From Elusimicrobiota bacterium (lineage in GTDB: Bacteria; Elusimicrobiota; Elusimicrobia; Elusimicrobiales; Elusimicrobiaceae), in the NCBI GenBank assembly GCA_031258375.1, contig JAIRMX010000081.1:1-6755 (forward strand): 6,755 nucleotides of DNA, in the 5' to 3' direction. This document shows positions 1 through 6,347 of this stretch, piece after piece. Each line of letters starts with the position of its first letter. Position 1 is the first letter of the stretch. The notes below the pieces were generated by a model. It was not told the origin of the DNA. It did no database searches and saw nothing but the letters and a program-made list of their open reading frames with translations. Both the position numbers and the translations under genes were made by a program.

Positions 1-551
1 AGGGTATTTCCGCGCTTGAAGTCGCCTCTTACGCGCTTTCAATAATGAAGCTGGGACGCATTGACCCGCTCACCGTGGCGAATTTCGGCGTGATAAACGG
101 CGGCGATTCGACCAATGTCGTAATGCCGAAACTCGCGATAAAAGGCGAGGCCAGAAGCCGCAATCTTGCGGCTTTGGATAAACAGATTAAACATATTAAG
201 GAATGTTTCAAAAAAGCCGAAAAGAAGTTTACAAAAAAAGCGGGCGGCAAAACAATCAAACCCGTTATTAAAGTTGACGTTACGCAAAAATACCCCATCT
301 TAAACATACCGCCTAAATCGGATTTAATACGCCATATTATAGCGCAGGCGGCAAAACACGGCGTTAAAGTGGAAACAAAATCTAGCGGCGGGGGTTATGA
401 CGCGAATATTCTTTACGGCAAGGGTTTTTTAACTCCTATAATAGGGATAGGTTATCGCAGCGTGCATACTTTAAACGAATGGCTTGATATTAAAATGTTC
501 AATCAAACCGCCGACATCGTGCTCGATATAGTGCGTAGTTACAAGAAATAA
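1..551 (+). CDS. M20-family peptidase, tripeptidase T-like (C-terminal part, 5' end outside window)
   Basis: The frame is open from base 3, so the gene starts outside the window; the ATG at 45 is internal. About 182 residues are visible. They match the second half of PepT-like M20 peptidases: the end of the dimerisation (lid) domain, then the last part of the zinc-binding catalytic domain. Family landmarks are RIDPLTVANFG and a GG-x-STNVV segment, then IKGEARS, then GGGYDAN (family GGSDAN), and VHTLNEW near the end. The His there (bases 465-467) corresponds to the last zinc ligand of the family. Such enzymes are cytoplasmic di-zinc aminopeptidases that remove the N-terminal residue of tripeptides; this one could equally be another M20 peptide hydrolase. 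The other zinc ligands lie upstream of the window. No gene follows on this strand, and transcription likely ends at the hairpin at 656-690, about 105 nt past the stop. Confidence 0.85.
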   Translation, partial: GISALEVASYALSIMKLGRIDPLTVANFGVINGGDSTNVVMPKLAIKGEARSRNLAALDKQIKHIKECFKKAEKKFTKKAGGKTIKPVIKVDVTQKYPILNIPPKSDLIRHIIAQAAKHGVKVETKSSGGGYDANILYGKGFLTPIIGIGYRSVHTLNEWLDIKMFNQTADIVLDIVRSYKK

Positions 552-655
552 AAGCGTTATGAGCGTGTCGTTGTCAAGATTGCAATTACGAGGATAGGAG
601 TGCCGGTCAAGTCGGAAATAAAGTAGTTTGGCCGTAATTAAAACATAACTAACGC

Positions 656-690
656 GCTGCGGCAAAATTATCTGCCGCAGCATTTTTTAT
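656..690 (+). terminator. Rho-independent terminator of the PepT-like gene
   Basis: A 9-bp perfect stem (GCTGCGGCA at 656-664, TGCCGCAGC at 673-681) with an 8-nt loop is followed on the plus strand by ATTTTTTAT. There is no T-run on the other side, so it works only for plus-strand transcription. It sits inside the 3' end of the convergent SEC-C gene: the loop contains that gene's stop codon and the right arm encodes its last residues. Confidence 0.85.
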
Positions 691-1072
691 ATTTTTTGCC
701 GCTTCCGCACGGGCAGGGATCATTGCGGCCGGGTTCGCCGCTTTTTACCACGGTCTCCACTTTGACGGCGGCAGAATTTTCTTCTTTAAGCTGCCGTTCG
801 TGTTCCTTAACCCACTTTTTCATGGCGCGCGGGGAGTTCATATCCACGCCGTCTTTTTCCATGCGTTTTGCAATATCTATAAATTTTTGTTTCACGCTTG
901 GATCTTTTTTTATCTGACTTTTGATAAAAAAGGGAAGGGAAGTCATTTCTCTCTCAATTCTGTCTTCTAAAGTTTCTTTTTCTTTTGGCTTTGCCTGTTC
1001 GGCTTGTTCCTGCTTAGGCGGCTGCTCGGGCGTATGCTTTTTTTTGTTTTTAAATAAAAAATCAAATATCAT
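668..1072 (-). CDS. Small SEC-C motif protein
   Basis: This is a 134-residue protein with no signal peptide. Residues 1-33 are a low-complexity, Lys/Gln/Glu/Pro-rich head. Residues 34-98 are charged and probably helical, containing LEDRIEREMTSLPFFIKSQ and PRAMKKWVKEHERQ. Residues 113-134 are a SEC-C motif, GRNDPCPCGSGKKYKKCCGR. Its cysteines at 120, 122, 131 and 132 (C-x-C-x8-C-C) form the zinc site known from the C-terminus of SecA. In SecA this motif contacts SecB and ribosomes, but many unrelated small proteins carry it and the role here is unknown. The start is supported by GGAG at 1083-1086 (minus strand), 10 nt before the ATG. It stands alone, convergent with the peptidase gene. The middle helical part is not a family I can name. 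Confidence 0.85.
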   Translation of the reverse strand: MIFDFLFKNKKKHTPEQPPKQEQAEQAKPKEKETLEDRIEREMTSLPFFIKSQIKKDPSVKQKFIDIAKRMEKDGVDMNSPRAMKKWVKEHERQLKEENSAAVKVETVVKSGEPGRNDPCPCGSGKKYKKCCGR

Positions 1073-1091
1073 AATTTTATGTCTCCGTTGT

Positions 1092-1139
1092 TTTATAATT
1101 TGTTCTTTTTATAATTTTATCATTTTATAACGGCACAAA
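1092..1139. repeat. Three TTTATAA units at exact 16-bp period
   Basis: TTTATAA starts at 1092, 1108 and 1124. The first two 16-bp units agree at 13 of 16 positions, sharing TTTATAATTT; the third keeps only the TTTATAA core. The array lies directly upstream of the SEC-C gene, so on the minus strand it reads as repeated TTATAAA, which resembles sigma-70 -10 elements. It could be a promoter region with alternative start sites, a small operator array, or a chance feature of AT-rich DNA. Confidence 0.4.
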
Positions 1140-1161
1140 AAAATACGATTTAATTTCGATG

Positions 1162-1181
1162 GGTCTTATTGCACAATTAGG
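1162..1181 (+). repeat. Left terminal inverted repeat of the IS
   Basis: This 20-bp end pairs with 1999-2018 (19 of 20 bases). The match stops exactly at 1162: the base outside is g on the left and, read inward, c on the right. Confidence 0.85.
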
Positions 1182-1201
1182 GGACAAAAGGAAAGTGAGC
1201 A

Positions 1202-1957
1202 GTGTATACTTTTAGTATGATAAAAAAAATAAACACTACTCAAAAGAATAACAGCAAAAGAAGCACTCCCAAGTCCAATAAAACAATAATAAATTGGTCA
1301 GAGTACAACAAAGCACTGGCAGAACGCGGGAATATCTCTGTTTACATATCTGAGGCAATAGTTAAGAAAGCGTTCCACAAATCTCGCAAAACACATAAAG
1401 TCGGTCATACGCAAGCGTATAGAGACAGCTTAATCGAACTTATATTAACATTAAGGGAACTATTTCGCCTGCCGCTGCGCCAGAGCAGCGGTTTTGTGGG
1501 TAATCTACTGTTGAATATGGGAGTTAATTGGCATCTGCCGGATTACACTACTTTATCACGTCGAATGAAGAAAGTCGAATGAAGAAAATGGAAGTAAAAT
1601 ATTGTAATAAGATTAAGCAAAATGGCAAAAGAACATGGAATAGAGTTTACAGCGCCGCCGCATAGGAATGCCAGTGAACATATAAACATGTACCACTATC
1701 ATATATACGATAAGGCAAAGCGGGCGGAGCGCAACGCGGTAATACGCGGATGTGAAGAGAAAGGAATAGAGGGATGGAAAAAAGAAGCAGGATATAATCG
1801 CAGGAGTATAGTTGAGAACAGTTTTTAGAAATTAAAAAGGATGTTTGGAAGCAATCTAAAATCTCGCAGTAAAGAGGGGCAGTATACGGAACAGTGTATA
1901 AGGGTTAGTTTGATAAATAGATTTAACAAGTTGGGGTTGCCAAAATACGCAGTTTAG
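1202..1957 (+). pseudogene. Transposase of IS903/IS5-type (DDE), broken
   Basis: The N-terminal piece (GTG at 1202, or ATG at 1217, to the stop at 1580-1582) matches the IS903 group: INWSEYNKALAERGNISVYI, then LTLRELFRLPLRQSSGF, then LPDYTTLSRR. The C-terminal piece is in frame from about 1613 to the TAG at 1955-1957. It contains KEHGIEFTAPPHRNASEH and ends NRFNKLGLPKYAV. It keeps the family signature Y-(2)-R-(3)-E-(6)-K in GYNRRSIVEN onward, so the third catalytic acid (Glu) survives. Three lesions are visible. A 14-bp tandem duplication at 1560-1587 shifts the frame. An internal deletion near 1600-1625 removes the stretch that should hold both catalytic Asp residues (about 100 residues, an estimate). 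An in-frame TAG at 1826-1828 stands where relatives usually have Tyr. The GTG at 1202 has AAAGGAAAG about 8 nt upstream, which favours it over the ATG at 1217. The gene cannot make an active enzyme. Confidence 0.88.
1560..1587 (+). repeat. 14-bp tandem duplication inside the transposase gene
   Basis: GTCGAATGAAGAAA occurs twice head to tail (1560-1573 and 1574-1587). Because 14 is not a multiple of three, it shifts the frame and produces the stop at 1580. With one copy removed, the frame runs on as SRRMKKMEVKYCNKIKQNGK, which reads as a natural continuation. Confidence 0.9.
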
Positions 1958-1998
1958 AGGATAGTTGGAGTGCTGTTATGGTTTGGGCAGCTTTTTTA

Positions 1999-2018
1999 CC
2001 TAATTGTGCAACAAGACC
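1999..2018 (-). repeat. Right terminal inverted repeat of the IS
   Basis: The reverse complement reads GGTCTTGTTGCACAATTAGG, matching the left end with one mismatch. It lies 41 bp past the transposase stop. Confidence 0.85.
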
Positions 2019-2283
2019 GTCAAGCTTTTTGTTAGATATCAGTACATATTAGACTTTTTAGACTGTCGGATAAAATATTTGCAGCTAAAAGATTATAAGA
2101 AACATAAAAGTTATTTTGCCGCGCTTGTATTGTGTGTCTTAGAGATTTTTACTCAAATCCCCTCATAAATAAAACCGCGCTCTTTAATGCCCTTTATCTC
2201 TTTGTTATTTTACATGGTTCATATACATATGGGAAGTTCAGATAAGTAGGAGTTTAACATATCAAGTGAAATTGATTATTGCC

Positions 2284-2317
2284 GGGAGCTGTTTTCTCCC
2301 TTTAATAAAGGGAGAAA
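2284..2317. repeat. Perfect 11-bp-stem hairpin with a competing arm
   Basis: The arms 2293-2303 and 2307-2317 are perfect complements around a 3-nt loop (core CTCCC/GGGAG). A further GGGAG at 2284-2288 can pair instead with the same CTCCC (2296-2300), so two exclusive folds are possible. No T-run follows on either strand, so it is not a standard terminator. It could be a REP-like element or an mRNA 3'-end stabiliser. Confidence 0.6.
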
Positions 2318-2323
2318 GCGAGT

Positions 2324-2347
2324 AAAAAAAACACGTTGCAAAGCAAC
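2324..2347 (-). terminator. Intrinsic terminator of the birA-oadGAB operon
   Basis: Read on the minus strand, a GTTGC-TTT-GCAAC stem-loop (2347-2335) is followed by GTG and eight T (2331-2324). The stem is only 5 bp plus a possible G-T pair, but the T-run is long. It lies about 70 nt past the oadB stop, with no gene in between. Confidence 0.65.
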
Positions 2348-2414
2348 AGCTAAATTAAATCTTTTGAGCTAAAAGGACTTTTAAATCTCTTTCGCGTCTT
2401 CTGGCGTAAGAATA

Positions 2415-3590
2415 TTATTTGCCTAAAACTGACAATAAAATACCCGCTACGACCGCGCTGCCTATAACTCCGGCGACATTCGGCCCCATTGCGTGCATGA
2501 GCAGGAAATTGTGAGGATTGCTTTCCTGTCCCACTTTATTTGAAACCCGTGCCGCCATAGGCACTGCGGAAACGCCGGCAGAACCGATGAGAGGATTTAT
2601 TTTGTCTTTTCTTAGCAAATTCATAAGTTTTGCCATAAGCACGCCGGCGGCTGTTCCGACGCTGAAGGCAAACGCGCCGAGAAGCAAAATACCGAGAGTT
2701 TCTTTTACAAGGAATTTATCTGCGGAAAGTTTCGAACCTACGGCCAAACCAAGCAGTATTGTCACGATATTTATAAAATCATTTTGCGCGGTTTTGGAAA
2801 GCCTGTCCGTAACGCCGCATTCGGTAAGCACATTGCCGAAAGTTATCGCGCCGATAAGCGGCGCGGCGTCCGGCAGAAGCAAGGCGCATAAAATAAGCAC
2901 CATTATCGGAAACAGAATTTTTTCCCTTTTTGATACGTGGCGCAGCTGCTTCATTTCTATGGCTCTTTCTTTTTTAGTAGTCAGTAAGCGCATTATCGGC
3001 GTCTGAATTATCGGCACCAAAGCCATATAAGAATAAGCCGCAACCGCAATGGCGCCAAGCAAATTCGGCGATAATTTGCGCGATAAAAATATAGCCGTCG
3101 GGCCGTCCGCTCCGCCGATAATGCCTATCGAAGCGGCGTCTTGTATCGAGAAGTTAAAACCGAAATATTTGGCTAAAACCAAAGCTCCAATAAGCGTCGT
3201 AAAAATGCCAAACTGCGCCGCGCCGCCTAAAATTGCCGTTTTAGGGTTTGCGATAAGAGGCCCGAAATCCGTCATCGCGCCTATGCCTATAAATATGAAT
3301 ATGGGGAACAGTCCGCTTTCTATGCCAAGCCAGTAAATAATGCCTAAAAACCCGCCCGAACTTAAATTCTGCCCTAAAACCGGCAGGGCGTCAATGGGAA
3401 GAGAAAGTATCGGTATATTTGCCAAAAGTCCGCCAAAAGCTATAGGCACTAAAAGCAAAGGCTCAAATTGCTTTGCTATTCCAAGCCAAAGCAGCAACAT
3501 GCATACGACTATCATAATACATTGGCCTAAAGCTATATTATAAAGACCGGTTGAATGCCATAAATTGACCAAAGAACCTAAAAAATCCAT
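2415..3590 (-). CDS. oadB: Sodium-translocating oxaloacetate decarboxylase, beta subunit
   Basis: This 391-residue protein is a polytopic inner-membrane protein with hydrophobic segments along almost its whole length. It matches the OadB/MmdB/GcdB family over full length. It decarboxylates the carboxybiotin carried by the alpha subunit, consuming a periplasmic proton, and moves Na+ out of the cell. Conserved motifs are FIGIGAMTDFGPL (about 99-111) and GIIGGADGPTAIF (156-168), whose Asp162 matches the essential Na+/proton-site Asp. Also present are YSYMALVPIIQTP (186-198) and MGPNVAGVIGSAVVAG (368-383), with the conserved Asn371 and Ser378. It is the last operon gene, 14 bp after oadA. Its AAGGAG site (3601-3606) overlaps the oadA stop codon, suggesting coupled translation. 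Beta subunits of oxaloacetate, methylmalonyl-CoA and glutaconyl-CoA decarboxylases are alike; the adjacent pyruvate-carboxylase-type alpha subunit points to oxaloacetate. Confidence 0.95.
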   Translation of the reverse strand: MDFLGSLVNLWHSTGLYNIALGQCIMIVVCMLLLWLGIAKQFEPLLLVPIAFGGLLANIPILSLPIDALPVLGQNLSSGGFLGIIYWLGIESGLFPIFIFIGIGAMTDFGPLIANPKTAILGGAAQFGIFTTLIGALVLAKYFGFNFSIQDAASIGIIGGADGPTAIFLSRKLSPNLLGAIAVAAYSYMALVPIIQTPIMRLLTTKKERAIEMKQLRHVSKREKILFPIMVLILCALLLPDAAPLIGAITFGNVLTECGVTDRLSKTAQNDFINIVTILLGLAVGSKLSADKFLVKETLGILLLGAFAFSVGTAAGVLMAKLMNLLRKDKINPLIGSAGVSAVPMAARVSNKVGQESNPHNFLLMHAMGPNVAGVIGSAVVAGILLSVLGK

Positions 3591-3600
3591 TTTATTTTAT

Positions 3601-3606
3601 CTCCTT
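3601..3606 (-). promoter_or_regulatory. Ribosome binding site of oadB overlapping the oadA stop
   Basis: AAGGAG on the minus strand, 10 nt before the oadB ATG; it shares bases with the oadA TAA (3607-3605). Confidence 0.75.
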
Positions 3607-5392
3607 AGTTAATTTCCGCAAGAATGTCGCCGGCTGAAATTTTATCGCCGGCTTTTATTTTAAAGTGTACGATACCGGAAGAAACGGCTTTTACTTCCGT
3701 TTCCATTTTCATAGCTTCAAGCGTAATTATCGACTGGTCTTTTTGCACGCAATCTCCGTCTTTTGCGAGCAATTTTACCACCGCGCCCGGCAGAGGGGCT
3801 TTAATGACCGCAGATTTGCCGAGCGGAGAAACGTTATTTGTCGGCGGAAGCTGCGCGTCGCTTTCGCTGAAATTGTATGTTTTGCCATTCACAGTAGCTT
3901 TATTACCGTCTAAAGTCACGCTGTAAAATTGTCCCTCGATATTTAAATTGCATGTATTTTTGCCGGCTGCGGATAGATTTTCTTTTTTCTTTTTCGGTAT
4001 TGATACTTTGGCCTTGCCTTGAAGGAAATCTATGCCTTTATCGCCGCAGGCTGCGGCTATAAAAATATTTTCGTCTGTTACGGGCAAATTTGCGGCTTTG
4101 AGTTTTTCCGTCGCGGGTCTAATGCCTTTTTTAGGATTTGCGTCGTTGATTTCTAGAACGGTTTTTGACGCAGGCTCAAGCTTCATTTGTTCGCTTGCCA
4201 GTTTGACGATTTGCGGGTCCGGCTCAACGGGCGTTTTGCCGAAATATCCCAAAATCATTTTACCGTAGCCTTCCGCGAATTTTTTCCAAGGGCCGAACAT
4301 TACGTTGTTAAAAGCTTGCTGGAAATAAAATTGAGAAACGGGCGTTACCGAAGTGCCAAAGCCTCCTAATCTGACGCATTCGCCCATAGCCTCGACCACG
4401 TCGTTGTATTTATCTAGTATGCCGTTATCGCGCAGCATTTGCGTATTTGCGGTTAGCGCGCCGCCCGGCAAGGGCGAAAACGGAATTCGCGGGTCAACGG
4501 CTTTTGATTCCGGCGGAAGCGGATAATCCTGCATGCATTGCTGAAATAATTTTTCCGTTTCCATTATTTTTTTTATGTCGATATCCAAAGTAAAATCCGT
4601 GCCGCGCAGCGCGTGCCACATAGTTGATATATCGGGCGAGCAAGTGCCGCCGGATACGGGCGCTAAAGATAAATCTATCGAGCTTACTCCCGCGGCAATG
4701 GCTTCAAGGTAGCAGGCTATGGAAGTGCCGGCCGTTTCATGCGTATGAAAAACTATTTTTGTTCCTTCAGGCAGCATTTTACGCGCAAGAGCTATGGTTT
4801 TATGCACGGTTGAAGGCGTTGAGGTGCCCGAAGCGTCTTTGAAGCACACGGAATCAAAAGATATTCCCGCGTCTAAAATTTGTTTTAATATTGAAACGTA
4901 AAATTCAGGCGTATGCACTTTGCCGGTTTTATCCCAGCCCGGCGCAAGGGACATCATCGTAATTGCGACTTCGTGTTTGAGGCCGGCGTCTTTTATGCAT
5001 TTGCCGCTGAATATAAGATTGTTAATATCGTTAAGCGCGTCGAAGTTTCTAATAGTGGTAATTCCATGTTTTTTAAACATTTTTGCATGCAGATTTATAA
5101 TATCGCTGCTCTGGCTTTCAAGCCCGACTACGTTGACGCCTCTGGCTAAAGTTTGCAAGTTCGCGTTTGGGCCGACAACTCTGCGGAAAGTATCCATATT
5201 GTCAAAGGCGTTTTCGTTCGCGTAGAAAAAAGGCGCTTGAAACATCGCTCCGCCGCCGGACTCAAAATGCGTTATGCCCGCCTCTACCGCGGATTCCACC
5301 GCGGGCATATAATCTTTGGCAAAAACGCGCGTGCCGTAAACGGATTGAAAACCGTCTCTAAAAGCGGTAATCATAAAATCAATTTTTTTCAT
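3605..5392 (-). CDS. oadA: Oxaloacetate decarboxylase alpha subunit (carboxyltransferase plus biotin carrier)
   Basis: This 595-residue cytoplasmic protein transfers the carboxyl group of oxaloacetate to its own biotin, releasing pyruvate; OadB then decarboxylates the biotin. Residues 1 to about 280 form the carboxyltransferase TIM barrel: FRDGFQS (11-17, metal-ligand Asp13), CFKDASGTSTP (183-193, Lys185 at the carbamylated-lysine position), and FHTHETAG (215-222, metal ligands His216 and His218). Next is SGGTCSPDISTMWHALRGT (247-265). Residues about 285-455 are the conserved C-terminal carboxylase domain, including SPLPGGALTANTQ. A Lys-rich linker (463-485) leads to an association/linker part and the biotinyl domain (527-595), with EAMKMET at 559-565 and biotin-accepting Lys562. 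The length is normal for the family. The N-terminal signature is unusual: relatives usually have DTTLRDAHQS. The start has GAGGA about 8 nt upstream, and oadG ends 22 bp before. Pyruvate carboxylase subunit B shares this architecture, but adjacent oadB and oadG favour the sodium pump. Confidence 0.93.
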   Translation of the reverse strand: MKKIDFMITAFRDGFQSVYGTRVFAKDYMPAVESAVEAGITHFESGGGAMFQAPFFYANENAFDNMDTFRRVVGPNANLQTLARGVNVVGLESQSSDIINLHAKMFKKHGITTIRNFDALNDINNLIFSGKCIKDAGLKHEVAITMMSLAPGWDKTGKVHTPEFYVSILKQILDAGISFDSVCFKDASGTSTPSTVHKTIALARKMLPEGTKIVFHTHETAGTSIACYLEAIAAGVSSIDLSLAPVSGGTCSPDISTMWHALRGTDFTLDIDIKKIMETEKLFQQCMQDYPLPPESKAVDPRIPFSPLPGGALTANTQMLRDNGILDKYNDVVEAMGECVRLGGFGTSVTPVSQFYFQQAFNNVMFGPWKKFAEGYGKMILGYFGKTPVEPDPQIVKLASEQMKLEPASKTVLEINDANPKKGIRPATEKLKAANLPVTDENIFIAAACGDKGIDFLQGKAKVSIPKKKKENLSAAGKNTCNLNIEGQFYSVTLDGNKATVNGKTYNFSESDAQLPPTNNVSPLGKSAVIKAPLPGAVVKLLAKDGDCVQKDQSIITLEAMKMETEVKAVSSGIVHFKIKAGDKISAGDILAEIN

Positions 5393-5414
5393 ATTAATAT
5401 TCCTCTGTTTGTTC

Positions 5415-5642
5415 TTATTTGTTCAAAATATTTTTAGCCGCGGCTATTGCCGCCGCAATTGTGCCGTAATCGGCAAGTTGTTGCTTGACAGTCATATTTT
5501 GCGGCCAGTATTTGTCAAGTAAATTCGTCGTATATTTAAGGCATTTCATAGATAAAATCATACCCGTTAAAAATAAAAAAACAAATCCCATTCCCATAAC
5601 GGTAAGAATTAATCCTTGTTGTATTATATTTGCTTCGTTCAT
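5415..5642 (-). CDS. oadG: Oxaloacetate decarboxylase gamma subunit (OadG-like)
   Basis: This 75-residue protein has one N-terminal membrane helix (about 8-32), containing GLILTVMGMGFVFLFLTGM, which is typical of OadG. A short cytoplasmic tail of about 43 residues ends in an Ala-rich stretch, YGTIAAAIAAAKNILNK. In known pumps the gamma subunit anchors OadA to OadB and helps complex assembly. The tail has no His cluster like the zinc-binding end described for enterobacterial OadG. Its ATG overlaps the birA stop as ATGA (5642-5639). AGGAG at 5648-5652, inside birA, lies 5 nt before the start. Family membership rests on the helix motif, the size and the position beside oadA and oadB. Confidence 0.85.
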   Translation of the reverse strand: MNEANIIQQGLILTVMGMGFVFLFLTGMILSMKCLKYTTNLLDKYWPQNMTVKQQLADYGTIAAAIAAAKNILNK

Positions 5643-6340
5643 ATAATTTCTCCTGTCAAAACGGTGCGAATTATTCCTTTGCCGTCTTGTAAGACGAGCC
5701 GTCCCGCTGCGTCTATATCTTTAATAATCCCCGCGGCATGCTCGCCCGCGCCTACTTTTACAAAACTGCCAAAAGCCGGAAATAAATTTATGTATTCTTC
5801 CCTTATCGCAATAAAACCTTTTTGTATAACGCAATCGTAAAATTTAAAAAATTCAAAAAGTATTTTATTTAGCAAATCTTTTTTTTCAGCGTTTACTCCA
5901 AGCGTTTTAAGAGACACTGCCGGCGCGTTTATATTATCCAAATTTTTTTGGCTTACGTTAATTCCAGCGCCAAGAGCAAGGCCTTCAATTTTATCGTTTG
6001 TTATTACGGCTTCGCTCAAAATCCCGCATATTTTTTCGCCGCGAACCAAAACGTCGTTCGGCCATTTTATATAAGCGTTTACTTCAAACATATTAAGCGC
6101 GCGGCAAACTGCCACGCTCATCAGCTGAGTTAAATTTATCAAAAAATCGGTTTTTTCCGGTTTGAGAAAGATGGTAAAATACAAGCCGCCTTCTTCAGAA
6201 ATCCATTGTCTGTCAAATCTGCCTCTGCCGTTTGTCTGCCGCGTTGCGACGATTATCGTTTTGTCTTTTAGAACTTTTGAATTTTCTTTTACGTAATTAT
6301 TGGTAGAAGCAAGCTCGCCGAACTCAACTATATCGTACAT
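5639..6340 (-). CDS. birA: Biotin-[acetyl-CoA-carboxylase] ligase, catalytic form without HTH
   Basis: This 233-residue class I biotin protein ligase makes biotinyl-AMP from biotin and ATP and joins the biotin to the acceptor lysine; here the obvious acceptor is Lys562 of OadA in the same operon. Motifs are STNNY (12-16), GRGRFDRQW (38-46, the biotin/adenylate-binding loop), KWPNDVLV (92-99, with the biotin-contacting Lys), KICGILSE (103-110) and GAGINVS (124-130). A small C-terminal SH3-like domain (about 186-233) ends DGKGIIRTVLTGEI. The sequence starts directly at the catalytic domain, so the winged-helix DNA-binding domain of E. coli BirA is absent and it should not repress biotin genes. 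Its TGA overlaps the oadG ATG. The start lacks a Shine-Dalgarno site, and a -10-like box sits only 7 nt upstream, hinting at leaderless translation. Confidence 0.93.
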   Translation of the reverse strand: MYDIVEFGELASTNNYVKENSKVLKDKTIIVATRQTNGRGRFDRQWISEEGGLYFTIFLKPEKTDFLINLTQLMSVAVCRALNMFEVNAYIKWPNDVLVRGEKICGILSEAVITNDKIEGLALGAGINVSQKNLDNINAPAVSLKTLGVNAEKKDLLNKILFEFFKFYDCVIQKGFIAIREEYINLFPAFGSFVKVGAGEHAAGIIKDIDAAGRLVLQDGKGIIRTVLTGEII

Positions 6341-6347
6341 TATTTAT

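Larger units (their letters stand above)
1162..2018 (+). mobile_element. Defective IS903/IS5-type insertion sequence (857 bp, internally deleted)
   Basis: Both ends are visible. The left end reads GGTCTTATTGCACAATTAGG (1162-1181); the reverse complement of the right end (1999-2018) is identical except for one base (A to G at position 7). Between them lie only fragments of a DDE transposase. No direct target-site duplication is seen: the flanking 9-mers, atttcgatg on the left and gtcaagctt on the right, differ. The insertion is therefore old, or one flank has been rearranged. The intact element should have been roughly 0.3 kb longer, judged from the missing transposase part (an estimate). Confidence 0.85.
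2019..2414. other. Gene-free AT-rich spacer between the IS and the oad operon
   Basis: No credible coding frame, tRNA or conserved RNA is seen; the longest start-initiated runs are a dozen codons or so. Its right half holds the hairpin at 2293-2317 and the operon terminator at 2324-2347. The left half (2019-2280) has nothing recognisable and may be decayed sequence next to the dead IS. Confidence 0.6.

Noticed and set aside
552..655. Possible decayed repeat or small RNA in the spacer after the peptidase gene
   Set aside because: The stretch has no clear inverted repeat or promoter before the terminator; it reads as an ordinary 3' untranslated region.
471..683. Minus-strand open frame opposite the peptidase end and spacer
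   Set aside because: The peptidase frame on the plus strand carries conserved motifs here, and the antisense product has no family look.
1560..1622. Programmed frameshift joining the two transposase fragments
   Set aside because: The frame change is explained by a 14-bp duplication, and the catalytic middle is physically absent, so no frameshift could restore the enzyme.
1153..2027. 9-bp target-site duplication around the IS
   Set aside because: The two flanking 9-mers differ, so no duplication can be claimed.
2518..3006. Long open frame on the plus strand opposite oadB
   Set aside because: It is a shadow of oadB, which is full length with family motifs; no ribosome site or recognisable protein is seen on the plus strand.
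4920..5225. Open frames on the plus strand opposite oadA
   Set aside because: They are antisense shadows of a well-supported coding region with no independent support.
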